The notes under the pieces are model-generated. The model searched no databases, was not told the DNA's origin, and saw nothing but the letters and a program-made list of their open reading frames with translations. From positions 1 to 64,000 of the forward strand of contig RZUM01000007.1 of NCBI GenBank assembly GCA_004193205.1: a stretch of DNA of 64,000 nt. The letters run 5' to 3'. This document shows positions 50,992-59,296 of this stretch, in pieces. The DNA is from Gordonia sediminis. Its GTDB lineage: Bacteria; Actinomycetota; Actinomycetes; Mycobacteriales; Mycobacteriaceae. The first letter of the stretch is position 1; every line of letters begins with the position of its first letter. Made by a program: the position numbers and the translations under genes.

Positions 50992-51358
50992 ATCTCCGCT
51001 TCTCGCCGCAACCGCCCTCGCCGGACGGTGCGGGCTATGGACCGGTTGGCGCTGGTGGTCAGCTCGCCGACGGCCCCGAATTTGTTCTCTGTCAGAGCGA
51101 CAGATATCTCAAAACCATTGCAGTGCATTAGGTTCGATCTGACTTCCACTGCCTCTCTCGATCAGCCGACGGTGCTGCGTGCCGGATTTGCCGGAGTTGT
51201 CGAATAGCTTCCGGACGCGGGCGAAAAAGGTCCCCCGAAACTCCTTGACAAGCCCCCGATGGAACCACAGACTGTTGCGTAATACGAATCACGTTTCGCT
51301 ATATGCGCCCACCACGTCTCACAGATCCATCATCCGAAGCTATCGAGAGGCTGCGACC

Positions 51359-51721
51359 ATGATCGAAGTCTGTCCCCTGTCCGACCTGCCTCCCGGTGAG
51401 GCGATCCGGGTCGAGGCCGATCCGCCGATCGCCGTTTTCCACACCGAAGACGGCGAGGTCTTCGCGATCGACGACACGTGTTCTCACCAGGACGCTTCGC
51501 TCGCGGATGGCTGGTTGGAAGGCTGCGAGGTCGAGTGCCCACTGCATGCCTCCAAGTTCGACCTGCGTACCGGTGCGGTCGACGCGCCCCCGGCGAAGCG
51601 TCCCGTCCGCACGCACGTCGTACAGATCGAGGACGGCGTCATCCGCGTGGAGCCGAGCACGGAGGTACCGAACCTGCCGCCGGACGTCCGTGCGCGTCTC
51701 GGAGAAGGGGCACAGAAGTGA
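51359..51721 (+). CDS. Rieske-type [2Fe-2S] ferredoxin
   Basis: 120 residues from ATG 51359 with GAGAGG eight bases upstream. Rieske cluster ligands in DTCSHQDASL (CxH) and ECPLHASKFDL (CxxH), about 20 residues apart, as in biphenyl/naphthalene dioxygenase ferredoxins. MIEVCPLSDLPPGEAIRVE and AVFHTEDGEVFAIDD are the typical N-terminal strands. Shuttles single electrons from the reductase encoded next (overlap GTGA) to the Rieske oxygenase at 52962. Confidence 0.92.
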   Translation: MIEVCPLSDLPPGEAIRVEADPPIAVFHTEDGEVFAIDDTCSHQDASLADGWLEGCEVECPLHASKFDLRTGAVDAPPAKRPVRTHVVQIEDGVIRVEPSTEVPNLPPDVRARLGEGAQK

Positions 51722-52887
51722 AGCATGTGGCCATCGTCGGTGCGTCGCTGGCGGGTCTGTCCGCTGCTCGTGCGTTGCGCGCCCAGGGATTCGCCGGTCG
51801 GCTGTCGGTGATCGGCGAAGAGGCCCGTCGGCCGTACGATCGTCCGCCGCTCTCCAAGGCATTCCTGACCGGCGACCTCACCGAGATCGATCTCGCACTC
51901 GAGGACGAGGACGACGAGCTGGACGTTAACTGGCTCCTCGGCAACGCCGCTACGCGCCTCGACACCTCCTCGGGCGCAATCGAACTCGCCGATGGCACAC
52001 GGATCGACGCCGACGGCGTCGTGCTCGCCACCGGATCGCGAGCCCGCCGCTGGCCCGGCTGCGAAACGATGGCCGGCGTGCACGTGATCCGCACGATCGA
52101 GGACGCCATCGCGCTCCGCGGGGACCTTCGTCCCGGCGCTCGGCTGGTCGTGATCGGAGCCGGGTTTATCGGCGCCGAAGTCGCCTCCACTGCTCGCAAG
52201 CTCGGACTCGACGTGACGGTCGTCGAAGCCGCACCGACGCCGCTCGTCGCCCAACTGGGCGGACACTTCGGATCGATCGTCGCCGCGGCCCACGCACACA
52301 ACGGAACGACGCTGATCTGCGGTGTCGGGGTGGCCGGTCTCGCGGGCGGCGACCGAGTGACGTCCGTCGATCTCGTCGACGGACGTTCACTGCCGGCGGA
52401 TGTCGTAGTCGTCGGCATCGGTGGCATCCCGAACATCGAGTGGCTGGACGGAAGCGGACTGACACTGGGCAACGGTGTGATCTGCGGCCGCGGCGGCGAG
52501 ACCACCATCCCCAACGTCGTCGCGGTGGGCGACTGTGCCGCCTGGTTCGACGAATCCACGGGCGCTGCGCATCGGGTCGAACACTGGACCGGTGCACTGG
52601 AACGACCCGCCATCGCGGTCTCCACGCTTCTCGCGGGCGGTGTTCACCAGGGCACCGCGGCCAAGCCGCCGTACTTCTGGTCGGACCAGTACGGCTCCCG
52701 AATCCAGTTCGCCGGCATGTGCCGGCCGGGTGACGAGATCGTCGTCGAGGCCGGCAGCTGCGAGGAGCGCAGCTTCGTCGCGACATACCGACGCGACGGT
52801 CGAATCGTCGCCGTGCTCGGTGTCGACCAACCGCGTCTGTTCAACCGGTGGCGTCGTCAGCTCGTGAGTACTCCTGCTGCCGCCTGA
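51718..52887 (+). CDS. FAD-dependent ferredoxin reductase
   Basis: 389 residues from GTG 51718, which overlaps the ferredoxin stop; GGAGAAGGGG precedes it. FAD motif HVAIVGASLAGLSAARALRAQGF, the PYDRPPLSKAFLTG region, NAD motif RLVVIGAGFIGAEVASTARKLGLDVTVVE, the late FAD motif PNVVAVGDCAAWFD and C-terminal YFWSDQYGSRIQFAGM. This is the oxygenase-coupled NADH-ferredoxin reductase family. First FAD glycine motif reads GASLAG rather than GAGxAG. Completes the electron chain NADH to ferredoxin to Rieske oxygenase in a three-gene operon. Confidence 0.92.
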   Translation: MKHVAIVGASLAGLSAARALRAQGFAGRLSVIGEEARRPYDRPPLSKAFLTGDLTEIDLALEDEDDELDVNWLLGNAATRLDTSSGAIELADGTRIDADGVVLATGSRARRWPGCETMAGVHVIRTIEDAIALRGDLRPGARLVVIGAGFIGAEVASTARKLGLDVTVVEAAPTPLVAQLGGHFGSIVAAAHAHNGTTLICGVGVAGLAGGDRVTSVDLVDGRSLPADVVVVGIGGIPNIEWLDGSGLTLGNGVICGRGGETTIPNVVAVGDCAAWFDESTGAAHRVEHWTGALERPAIAVSTLLAGGVHQGTAAKPPYFWSDQYGSRIQFAGMCRPGDEIVVEAGSCEERSFVATYRRDGRIVAVLGVDQPRLFNRWRRQLVSTPAAA

Positions 52888-52961
52888 TCCGGGCCGCACC
52901 ACCCCTCAGTCCCATCACCATCGAACTCGCTCGACGAAAGACAATCGGAGGAAACACTTCC

Positions 52962-54095
52962 ATGACGACAGCCCCCAACGCTCCCAGCCTCCCCGACAGC
53001 CTCATCTCCACTCTGGCTGGGTACTACTACACCGATCCCGCGGTGTTTGCGCTGGAGCAGGAGAAGGTCTTCGAGGCCATGTGGTTCTGTGCGGTCCGCT
53101 CCGCCGACCTCGACAAGCCCGGTGCCTTCAAGACCGTCCAGGTCGGTCGTGAGAACGTGTTGGTGAGCAGGTCCCGCAAAGGTGAGGTCCGTGCTTTCTA
53201 CAACGTGTGCCGGCACCGCGGAGCCCGTCTGTGCACCGAGGAGAGCGGCGAGGTCAAGCGCTCGTTCCAGTGCCCGTACCACGCTTGGACCTATGATCTC
53301 GACGGCAAACTGATCGCCGCACCGAACCTCACCAAGATGCCCGACATCGATCGTCAGGAATACGGACTGAACAAGATCGCGGTCCGCGAATGGCTCGGGT
53401 ACGTATGGGTTTGTCTCGCTGACGAGCCGCCGTCCTTCGAGGATTCGGTTATGGCGGACGTCGTCGCTCGCCTCGGCGATGTCGAGTCGATCGACCACTA
53501 CACGATCGCCGACCTGTCGCTCGGTCGCCGCATCGTCTATGACGTCAAGGCGAACTGGAAGCTCATCATCGAGAACTTCATGGAGTGTTACCACTGTGCG
53601 ACGATCCATCCGGAACTGACCGAGGTGCTCCCGGAGTTCGCGGATGGGTATGCCGCCCAGTATTACGTGGGCCACGGCGCCGAGTTCGGTGAGGACGTCA
53701 AGGGTTTCACCGTCGACGGGTCGGAAGGACTTGACCACATCCCCGGCGTCGCCGAGGACCAGGACCGTCGCTACTACGCGATCACCGTCCGCCCCCAGGT
53801 GTTCATCAATCTCGTCCCCGACCACGTGATCATCCATCGGATGTTCCCGATGGCCGCCGACCACACCATCGTCGAGTGCGACTGGCTGTACATGCCGCAC
53901 GTCGTCGAATCGGGTAAGGACGTGAGCCGTTCGGTCGAACTGTTCCACCGTGTGAACTCGCAGGACTTCGAGGCCTGCGAGCGGACCCAGCCGGCGATGG
54001 ACTCGCGTACCTACCGCAACGGCGGTGTTCTTGTTCCCAGCGAGCACCACATCGGTGAGTTCCACGACTGGCTGAAGAACAAGCTGGCCGAGTGA
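52962..54095 (+). CDS. Rieske non-haem iron oxygenase alpha subunit, betaine-demethylase-like
   Basis: 377 residues from ATG 52962 (GGAGGAAA upstream). Rieske ligands CRHRGARLC (CxH) and CPYHAWTYD (CxxH) at ~residues 85-107; mononuclear iron site ENFMECYHCATIHPEL (two His) with a distal Asp. The opening YYYTDPAVFALEQEKVFEAMWFCAVRSADL and overall length resemble glycine betaine (GbcA) and stachydrine monooxygenases more than aromatic dioxygenases. No beta subunit is present. Likely reaction: O2-dependent removal of one N-methyl group of a quaternary amine as formaldehyde. The substrate (glycine betaine, proline betaine or other) cannot be fixed from sequence. Confidence 0.85.
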   Translation: MTTAPNAPSLPDSLISTLAGYYYTDPAVFALEQEKVFEAMWFCAVRSADLDKPGAFKTVQVGRENVLVSRSRKGEVRAFYNVCRHRGARLCTEESGEVKRSFQCPYHAWTYDLDGKLIAAPNLTKMPDIDRQEYGLNKIAVREWLGYVWVCLADEPPSFEDSVMADVVARLGDVESIDHYTIADLSLGRRIVYDVKANWKLIIENFMECYHCATIHPELTEVLPEFADGYAAQYYVGHGAEFGEDVKGFTVDGSEGLDHIPGVAEDQDRRYYAITVRPQVFINLVPDHVIIHRMFPMAADHTIVECDWLYMPHVVESGKDVSRSVELFHRVNSQDFEACERTQPAMDSRTYRNGGVLVPSEHHIGEFHDWLKNKLAE

Positions 54096-54146
54096 ACCGT
54101 CAGCGTGTGAGGCCAGCGACTCGCTGAAGCAGAGGCACTCCCGCAC

Positions 54147-54191
54147 AAGGCATCGATCCCGGGTCCCGTAGTGGCCCGGGATCGATGCCTT
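54147..54191 (+). terminator. Rho-independent-like terminator after Rieske operon
   Basis: AAGGCATCGATCCCGGG (54147-54163) pairs perfectly with CCCGGGATCGATGCCTT (54175-54191), giving a 17-bp stem and an 11-nt loop, followed by TT. It is 52 bp after the Rieske stop. Confidence 0.88.
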
Positions 54192-54656
54192 TTCCGACGT
54201 TTGGTGGCCCGGCCGGGCCGGGAGCGGCGGCATCCAGGCGCAGACGAGGGCGTCGAAATCCGAGTCATACAGGGCCGGGCCGGCCTGGCGTACGACGACA
54301 GGGGGCGACGCTGATCATCCGGTGAACTGCAGGGCGACAGTCACTTTCAACACGGCGTGGGCATCGGTGGGTTTACCCGCCAGGCCCCCGGGATTCTGAT
54401 GGGGCGCCGGACTCGAACGGACTGCCTATCAGCGACTGCGGTAGCCAGACCGGCGCCGAACGCAACGCCGATCTCCATCGCCGGACGTCGTGGACACGTT
54501 TTGCGCGTTCCGCGGAACGCTCATGCCGCTCCTCGAAGTTGGACGGGCACCGCTCGGCAGTGCAATTGCTGGATGCCGGCGCTGGGGGCGGCTGCAGTGA
54601 GTCCATCGAGTTGATCGAGCAAGACAGTCGCAGCGGGGTTGCCGATACGACGAAAA
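54192..54656. other. Gap with no recognisable gene
   Basis: 465 bp between two terminators. Short open frames exist on both strands, but none has a start signal, the codon pattern of the neighbours or a family motif. A T-loop-like stretch near 54405 was examined and does not fold into a tRNA. Possibly a decayed gene. Confidence 0.5.
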
Positions 54657-54696
54657 GAGAGGAACCCGCCCGCCGGGTGGCGGACGGGTTCCTCTC
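54657..54696 (-). terminator. Terminator of the permease-Usp operon
   Basis: GAGAGGAACCCG (54657-54668) and CGGGTTCCTCTC (54685-54696) form a 12-bp stem that continues as CCGCC/GGCGG after one mismatch. On the minus strand it is followed by TTTTCGTCGT, and it lies 22 bp past the Usp stop. Confidence 0.85.
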
Positions 54697-54718
54697 GTTC
54701 GGATCCGAGAACGTCAGG

Positions 54719-55603
54719 TCAGGTTTGTCGTCTCGGTACGATCATCACCGGAACCGGGACATGACGGATGATCTTCGAGGCCGCCGATCCCATGAACACC
54801 TGGGTGAACGGACCTGCGGCACCCGATCCGAGCAACACCATATCCCCGGGCTTCCACGTGATGTCTGCGACCGCGGACGGCCAGTCGGTGCCGGTGCCGA
54901 CGACGAGATCGACATCCGGGATCGACAACGTTGCACGGGCTTCGTCGAGTTGTCGACGAACCGCGGCGGTCGTCTTGTCTATCCATTGTCGGGTGACCAG
55001 GTTTTCCGCGGAACGCTCGATGCCACCGCTGAACATCACCGGTGGGCGCACCGTGAACGACGCGATCCGCAGTTTCAGGTTCCACTTGGTCGTGAGTTCG
55101 GCACCGGTCTGGATGAGGTGTCCGGTGGCGGCGGCCCCTCCGTAGGAGACGGTCAGCCGCTGCACGGGTAGCGGGGACGACGGATACCCACGCGGCGCGA
55201 TCGCCACCGCGACAGCTGCCGTGTGCACCAGACGTTCGGTGACGCTGCCGAGAGCAATGCGCCCGAGCAAACCCGACGACGACGACCCGACAGCCACGAC
55301 GCTCGCATGGTGTTGACCTGCGAGTTCCATCAGTCCCTGAGGGATAGAACTCGACTGGTGGATCACCAACGAGATGTCGAGGTCCGTACGCATCGCGCCT
55401 ACCGCCTGCTCGAGCGCATGCATGGTCTGCTTCCCGAGATACGCCTGGTACTCGCGCTCGACAGGATCGTTCACCAGCACTTCCGAGCGTTCGAGAACGG
55501 CCGCCGCGATGATCTTCTCGCCCGTGGTGCGCGCGATCTGCGCGGCGAGATGAAGCGGTGCGCTCCCGTGGCTTCGGGCACTGAAGCCGGCAATGATCGT
55601 CAT
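54719..55603 (-). CDS. Tandem-domain universal stress protein
   Basis: 294 residues from ATG 55603, overlapping the permease stop (ATGA). Two Usp folds: residues ~1-145, with the ATP-binding motif VVAVGSSSSGLLGRIALGSVTERLVHTAAVAVAIAP (GxxxxG-9-GSVT), and ~150-294, ending MVLLGSGAAGPFTQVFMGSAASKIIRHVPVPVMIVP. Both ATP-binding motifs look intact or nearly so. Translationally coupled to an APC permease that itself ends in a Usp-like domain, so it may regulate or sense the activity of that transporter. Confidence 0.88.
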   Translation of the reverse strand: MTIIAGFSARSHGSAPLHLAAQIARTTGEKIIAAAVLERSEVLVNDPVEREYQAYLGKQTMHALEQAVGAMRTDLDISLVIHQSSSIPQGLMELAGQHHASVVAVGSSSSGLLGRIALGSVTERLVHTAAVAVAIAPRGYPSSPLPVQRLTVSYGGAAATGHLIQTGAELTTKWNLKLRIASFTVRPPVMFSGGIERSAENLVTRQWIDKTTAAVRRQLDEARATLSIPDVDLVVGTGTDWPSAVADITWKPGDMVLLGSGAAGPFTQVFMGSAASKIIRHVPVPVMIVPRRQT

Positions 55604-57429
55604 TGAGCCAGCTCCGCGCGGACCGCTTGGTTCGCGACCACGTGGGTGACCGGGATATCAGGGTGATCGGCGCGAGCCCGATCGACGACCTCGAACCGGT
55701 GCCACACCGACGCCTCGGGAGGCAGGGTGGCGATCACGATCTGGTCAGGACGGAAGGAATCGACAGCATCGGCAAGCGCCCGGAGCGGGCGGAAGTCGCC
55801 TCGGACGCCCTCGACATCGAGGTTCTCCGACCGCATGGTGGTGACCGTGTGATCCAGGCGTACCTGCGCGGCCTCCTGGGTGGCCTCGAGGACGTCGAGA
55901 GGTCCGTGCGTTGCGGCCACGCCGGTCTCGATCGGGCTGTCCGGAACAACGACCAGATACTTCGCGGTGCTGGCGGCACCGATGTCCCGGAGTTCCTCCA
56001 GCAATTCTGCGGAATCGGCGGTCTCGTTGGCCAGGACCAGAACCCGCTGCGCCTCCTTGGCTGGAGCGGCGCCTTCGATCTCGGGCCGGCGATTGAGGTA
56101 CCACTTGTTGGAGAAGTAGAGCACGATCACCACGGCCCACGACAGCAGGCTCAGCACCAACTGCGATCGCGAATCCGACTCGATCCCCATCTGCATGAGG
56201 ATGGCGACGATCGCCACGACCGTGAATATCGACAGCGCGGGGAACAGCCACATCTTGACGCGGAGATTCTCCGAACCGGTCCGGTAGCGCAGCACGACCT
56301 GCGAGACCCCGATCAGGCAGTACACGAACAGGATCACCGCGCCGCTGGAGTTCAGCAGGAACGAGAAGACGTGATTGGGGGAGACCGCGGCGGCGATGAC
56401 GCAGAGGAAACCGACAACCGAGGACACCAGGATCGCCACGGCGGGCACGCCTCGCCGGGTCACCCGAACGAATTGCTGAGGAGCTTCGCGGCGTGCAGCG
56501 AGCACGAAGAGCATCCGAGATGCTGTGTACATACCCGAGTTGAGGCAGCTCAGTACCGCCGTCAGCACGACTGCGTTCATGATGTGGTTCGCGTAGGGCA
56601 CACCCATCTCGGTGAACGCAGCCACATACGGGGAAGCGGCAACCGAGTCACTGTTCCACGGAACGATCGTGACGAGCAGGAACATCGAACCCACGTAGAA
56701 GATGGCGATCCGCATGATCACGGAGTTGGCAGCCTTGGCAACGGCACGTTCGGGGTCGTGCGACTCGGCCGCAGCGATCGTGGCCACCTCTGCGCCGGTC
56801 ATCGAGAAGATCACGGTGACGATGGCAGCGGTGATCGCCCAGGCTCCATTGGGGAAGAAGCCGCCGTGGGAGGTCAGATTGGAGAAGTCCATGGACTTGT
56901 GGGGCCAGATGCCGAGTATGTAGCAGGAGCCGATTGCCAGGAACACGATGATCGCGGTGACCTTGATCCCGGCGAACCAGAACTCGAATTCTCCGAAGGA
57001 GGCGACCGAGAACAGGTTGGTCACGGTCATGGCGGTCAGCAGGACGAGCGAACACAACCACAAGGGGATTCCGGGAATCCAGTACTGGACGATCTTGGCG
57101 CCGGCAATTGCCTCGAAGCCGACGATGATGACCCAGAAATACCAGTAGAGCCATCCGACGGAAAAGCCGGCCCAGCCGCCGAGCGCGTTGCGCGCATAGT
57201 CGGCGAAGGAACCGGTCGATGGATTGGCAACGGCCATTTCGGCGAGCATCCGCATCACCATGATGACCAGGAACCCGCATAGTGCGTAAGGGATGAATGC
57301 GGCCGGCCCGGTGGCGTGGATGACGACTCCGGAACCGACGAACAAACCGGCTCCGATGACGCCGCCGATGGCAATCATCCGCAATTGTCTGTCGCTGAGG
57401 CCCTTTTTGAGGGCAGGCGAAGTACCCAT
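55600..57429 (-). CDS. APC-family amino acid/amine permease with C-terminal Usp-like domain
   Basis: 609 residues from ATG 57429 with GAAGGAG upstream. Residues ~1-455 are a 12-helix AAT/GabP-like permease: GLSDRQLRMIAIGGVIGAGLFVGSGVVIHATGPAAFIPYALCG, MLAEMAVANPSTGSFADYA (the GxG and helix-3 motifs of the family). Residues ~465-609 are soluble: RVLVLANETADSAELLEELRDIGAA, LRALADAVDSFRPDQIVIATLPPEASVWHRFEVVDRARADHPDIPVTHVVANQ, a Usp-like or cationic-transporter-like regulatory fold. Probably imports the amino acid or betaine catabolised by this region. An ACTGATACATCAGT site lies 122 bp upstream. Confidence 0.88.
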   Translation of the reverse strand: MGTSPALKKGLSDRQLRMIAIGGVIGAGLFVGSGVVIHATGPAAFIPYALCGFLVIMVMRMLAEMAVANPSTGSFADYARNALGGWAGFSVGWLYWYFWVIIVGFEAIAGAKIVQYWIPGIPLWLCSLVLLTAMTVTNLFSVASFGEFEFWFAGIKVTAIIVFLAIGSCYILGIWPHKSMDFSNLTSHGGFFPNGAWAITAAIVTVIFSMTGAEVATIAAAESHDPERAVAKAANSVIMRIAIFYVGSMFLLVTIVPWNSDSVAASPYVAAFTEMGVPYANHIMNAVVLTAVLSCLNSGMYTASRMLFVLAARREAPQQFVRVTRRGVPAVAILVSSVVGFLCVIAAAVSPNHVFSFLLNSSGAVILFVYCLIGVSQVVLRYRTGSENLRVKMWLFPALSIFTVVAIVAILMQMGIESDSRSQLVLSLLSWAVVIVLYFSNKWYLNRRPEIEGAAPAKEAQRVLVLANETADSAELLEELRDIGAASTAKYLVVVPDSPIETGVAATHGPLDVLEATQEAAQVRLDHTVTTMRSENLDVEGVRGDFRPLRALADAVDSFRPDQIVIATLPPEASVWHRFEVVDRARADHPDIPVTHVVANQAVRAELAQ

Positions 57430-57550
57430 GGCGCGACTCCTTCTCTCTGGAAATCGAAGCGCAAGTGCGCTTCTGCTGGCTATGGGTTGGGAATTGATGT
57501 TGTCTTCGCGATCCACCGGCAGACCCGAGAAGGTCATCGCCTTGAATCCA

Positions 57551-57564
57551 ACTGATACATCAGT
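57551..57564. promoter_or_regulatory. ACTGATATATCAGT-type site upstream of permease
   Basis: ACTGATACATCAGT has perfect 6-bp arms and matches 13 of 14 consensus positions, the best of the set. TCATATATTG follows immediately. Located 122 bp upstream of the permease ATG. Confidence 0.65.
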
Positions 57565-57668
57565 CATATATTGTAGTGCGGGTCACACTCGCCCGACAAG
57601 GGATCAGGGCTATTACGAACATTGTCCGATTCTGAGACCGGCCCCTCGAGAATTGGACCGTCCCCGAC

Positions 57669-57740
57669 CTGTCAACACACACAAAACTCGCACTTACACA
57701 CGAGACTTCGTGTGTAAGTGCGAGTTCTGTGTGTTGACAG
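57669..57740. terminator. Long hairpin after serine ammonia-lyase, repeat family
   Basis: The arms share a 19-bp inner stem (AACTCGCACTTACACACGA and complement) around a GACT loop, and a 13-bp outer stem CTGTCAACACACA/TGTGTGTTGACAG with a small bulge between. It is 27 bp past the minus-strand stop of sdaA. The inner part is a near-copy of the hairpin at 40525-40582. Confidence 0.85.
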
Positions 57741-57766
57741 GGACTCCCGTCAGTCGTTGATCTGGG

Positions 57767-59155
57767 TCAGCACTCGACGTAGTTGACGGGAACGTTGACC
57801 GCCAGGCCTCCGGTGGAGGTCTCCTTGTACTTCGAGTGCATGTCCTCACCGGTGGATCGCATCGTTTCGATGACCTGGTCGAGACTGACCCGATGGTCAC
57901 CGTCGCCGCGTAGTGCCATCCGCGCGGCGTTGATCGCCTTGCCCGCCGAGATGGCGTTGCGCTCGATGCACGGAATCTGGACGAGCCCCTCGATCGGATC
58001 GCACGTGAGGCCCAGGCTGTGTTCCATGGCGATCTCGGCGGCGTTCTCCACCTGCTCTGGTGTGCCGCCGAGGATCTCGGCGAGTCCCGCGGCGGCCATC
58101 GATGCAGCAGAGCCGACCTCTCCCTGGCAACCGACCTCGGCGCCGGAGATCGAGGCGCGTTCCTTGTAGAGCGATCCGACGGCCCCCGCGGCGAGCAGGA
58201 ACCGGATCGTGGTGTCGTCGCGGTCGCGCCTGCCTGCCGGGGTGTAGTGCATCGCGTAGTGCAGGACGGCCGGCACGATACCTGCCGCACCGTTGGTCGG
58301 GGCGGTGACGATGCGCCCGCCCGACGCATTCTCCTCGTTGACTGCCAACGCGACGAGATTCACCCAGTCCTCAGCGAATTCCGGTCGGCGATCCGGATCT
58401 TCCTGGTCGAGTCGTTCGAACCAGTCCTTGGCCCGCCGGCGGACCCGCAGGGCGCCGGGAAGCAGGCCGTCACGGCCGATGCCACGTTTCTCGCAGTCGA
58501 CCATGACGTCGCGGATATGGAGCAGCCGGTCATGTATTTCGGTGGTGGTGCGGGTTTCGCGCTCGACGTCGAGCATCAGGTCACTGATGCTGCATTTGTT
58601 CATCGCACACAGTTCGAGGAGCTCTTTGCCGGAGGTGAAGCCGAGCGTCTGCGTTTCCGCCCGGTTCGAGATTGCATGGCGGCTCTCGGCCTCGGTCACC
58701 ACGAACCCGCCACCAACGGAGAAGTAGGTCTCACGGTGCAGCTCCGTGCCGTCGGCGTCGAAGGCGGTGATCGTCATGCCGTTGGGGTGGAACGGAAGGA
58801 TCGTCAAGGGCCGCAACACCATGTCGGACTCGGTCAGTGCGATATCACGTACTCCTCCGAACCGGATGGCCCCGGTGGCGCGCATCGAGGCGAGCCGTTC
58901 TTCCATGTGTTCGGTCTCGAGTTCGTCGGGCTGATGTCCTTCCAGTCCGAGGAGTACCGCCGTCATCGTTCCATGGCCGGCGCCCGTGGCGGCCAGCGAG
59001 CCGTACAAGTCCACTCGCAGGTCGGAGGTGTCGTCGAATGCGCCGAGGGTGCGCAGATCCGACACGAAGCGTGCTGCGGCACGCATGGGGCCGACGGTAT
59101 GCGAGCTGGACGGTCCGATGCCGACGGAGAAGAGGTCGAACACGCTGATGGTCAT
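57767..59155 (-). CDS. sdaA: L-serine ammonia-lyase, single-chain Fe-S type
   Basis: 462 residues from ATG 59155. N-terminal [24 protein letters not shown] and the C-terminal catalytic part [58 protein letters not shown] (Cys ligands of the [4Fe-4S] cluster), and a Cys as the last residue (NYVEC), as in bacterial SdaA/SdaB, where the C-terminal Cys plugs the active site. Converts L-serine to pyruvate and ammonia. In this context it would drain serine made from glycine during betaine demethylation. An operator of the shared type lies 110 bp upstream. Confidence 0.93.
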   Translation of the reverse strand: MTISVFDLFSVGIGPSSSHTVGPMRAAARFVSDLRTLGAFDDTSDLRVDLYGSLAATGAGHGTMTAVLLGLEGHQPDELETEHMEERLASMRATGAIRFGGVRDIALTESDMVLRPLTILPFHPNGMTITAFDADGTELHRETYFSVGGGFVVTEAESRHAISNRAETQTLGFTSGKELLELCAMNKCSISDLMLDVERETRTTTEIHDRLLHIRDVMVDCEKRGIGRDGLLPGALRVRRRAKDWFERLDQEDPDRRPEFAEDWVNLVALAVNEENASGGRIVTAPTNGAAGIVPAVLHYAMHYTPAGRRDRDDTTIRFLLAAGAVGSLYKERASISGAEVGCQGEVGSAASMAAAGLAEILGGTPEQVENAAEIAMEHSLGLTCDPIEGLVQIPCIERNAISAGKAINAARMALRGDGDHRVSLDQVIETMRSTGEDMHSKYKETSTGGLAVNVPVNYVEC

Positions 59156-59264
59156 GAGATCGCCGATCTGCTACGGAGTGCGTGGACCGAGGGTTCGGAC
59201 ACGGCCGGAGTGCACTACCAACGCCTACTGATGGTCGCCAAGCACAACACTGTGCTGATAGCCA

Positions 59265-59278
59265 AGTGATATATTAGT
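59265..59278. promoter_or_regulatory. ACTGATATATCAGT-type site upstream of sdaA
   Basis: AGTGATATATTAGT matches 12 of 14 consensus positions. It lies between the sdaA start (59155) and the stop of folC (59297). Confidence 0.6.
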
Positions 59279-59296
59279 GACGCTGTCAACGGTAGG

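Noticed and set aside
51100-51113. Ninth ACTGATATATCAGT-type site (ACAGATATCTCAAA) before the ferredoxin operon
   Set aside because: Only 10 of 14 positions match, the outer arms are not symmetric and it is ~245 bp from the start codon. Too weak to include in the regulon.
51245-51284. Sigma70-like promoter TTGACA before the ferredoxin
   Set aside because: TTGACA is present at 51245-51250, but no acceptable -10 element lies 16-19 bp downstream; TAATAC is 30 bp away.
54395-54480. tRNA-like T-loop (TTCGAGTCC on the minus strand)
   Set aside because: The T-stem pairs poorly, no anticodon stem can be drawn upstream and the acceptor ends do not pair, so it is a chance match.
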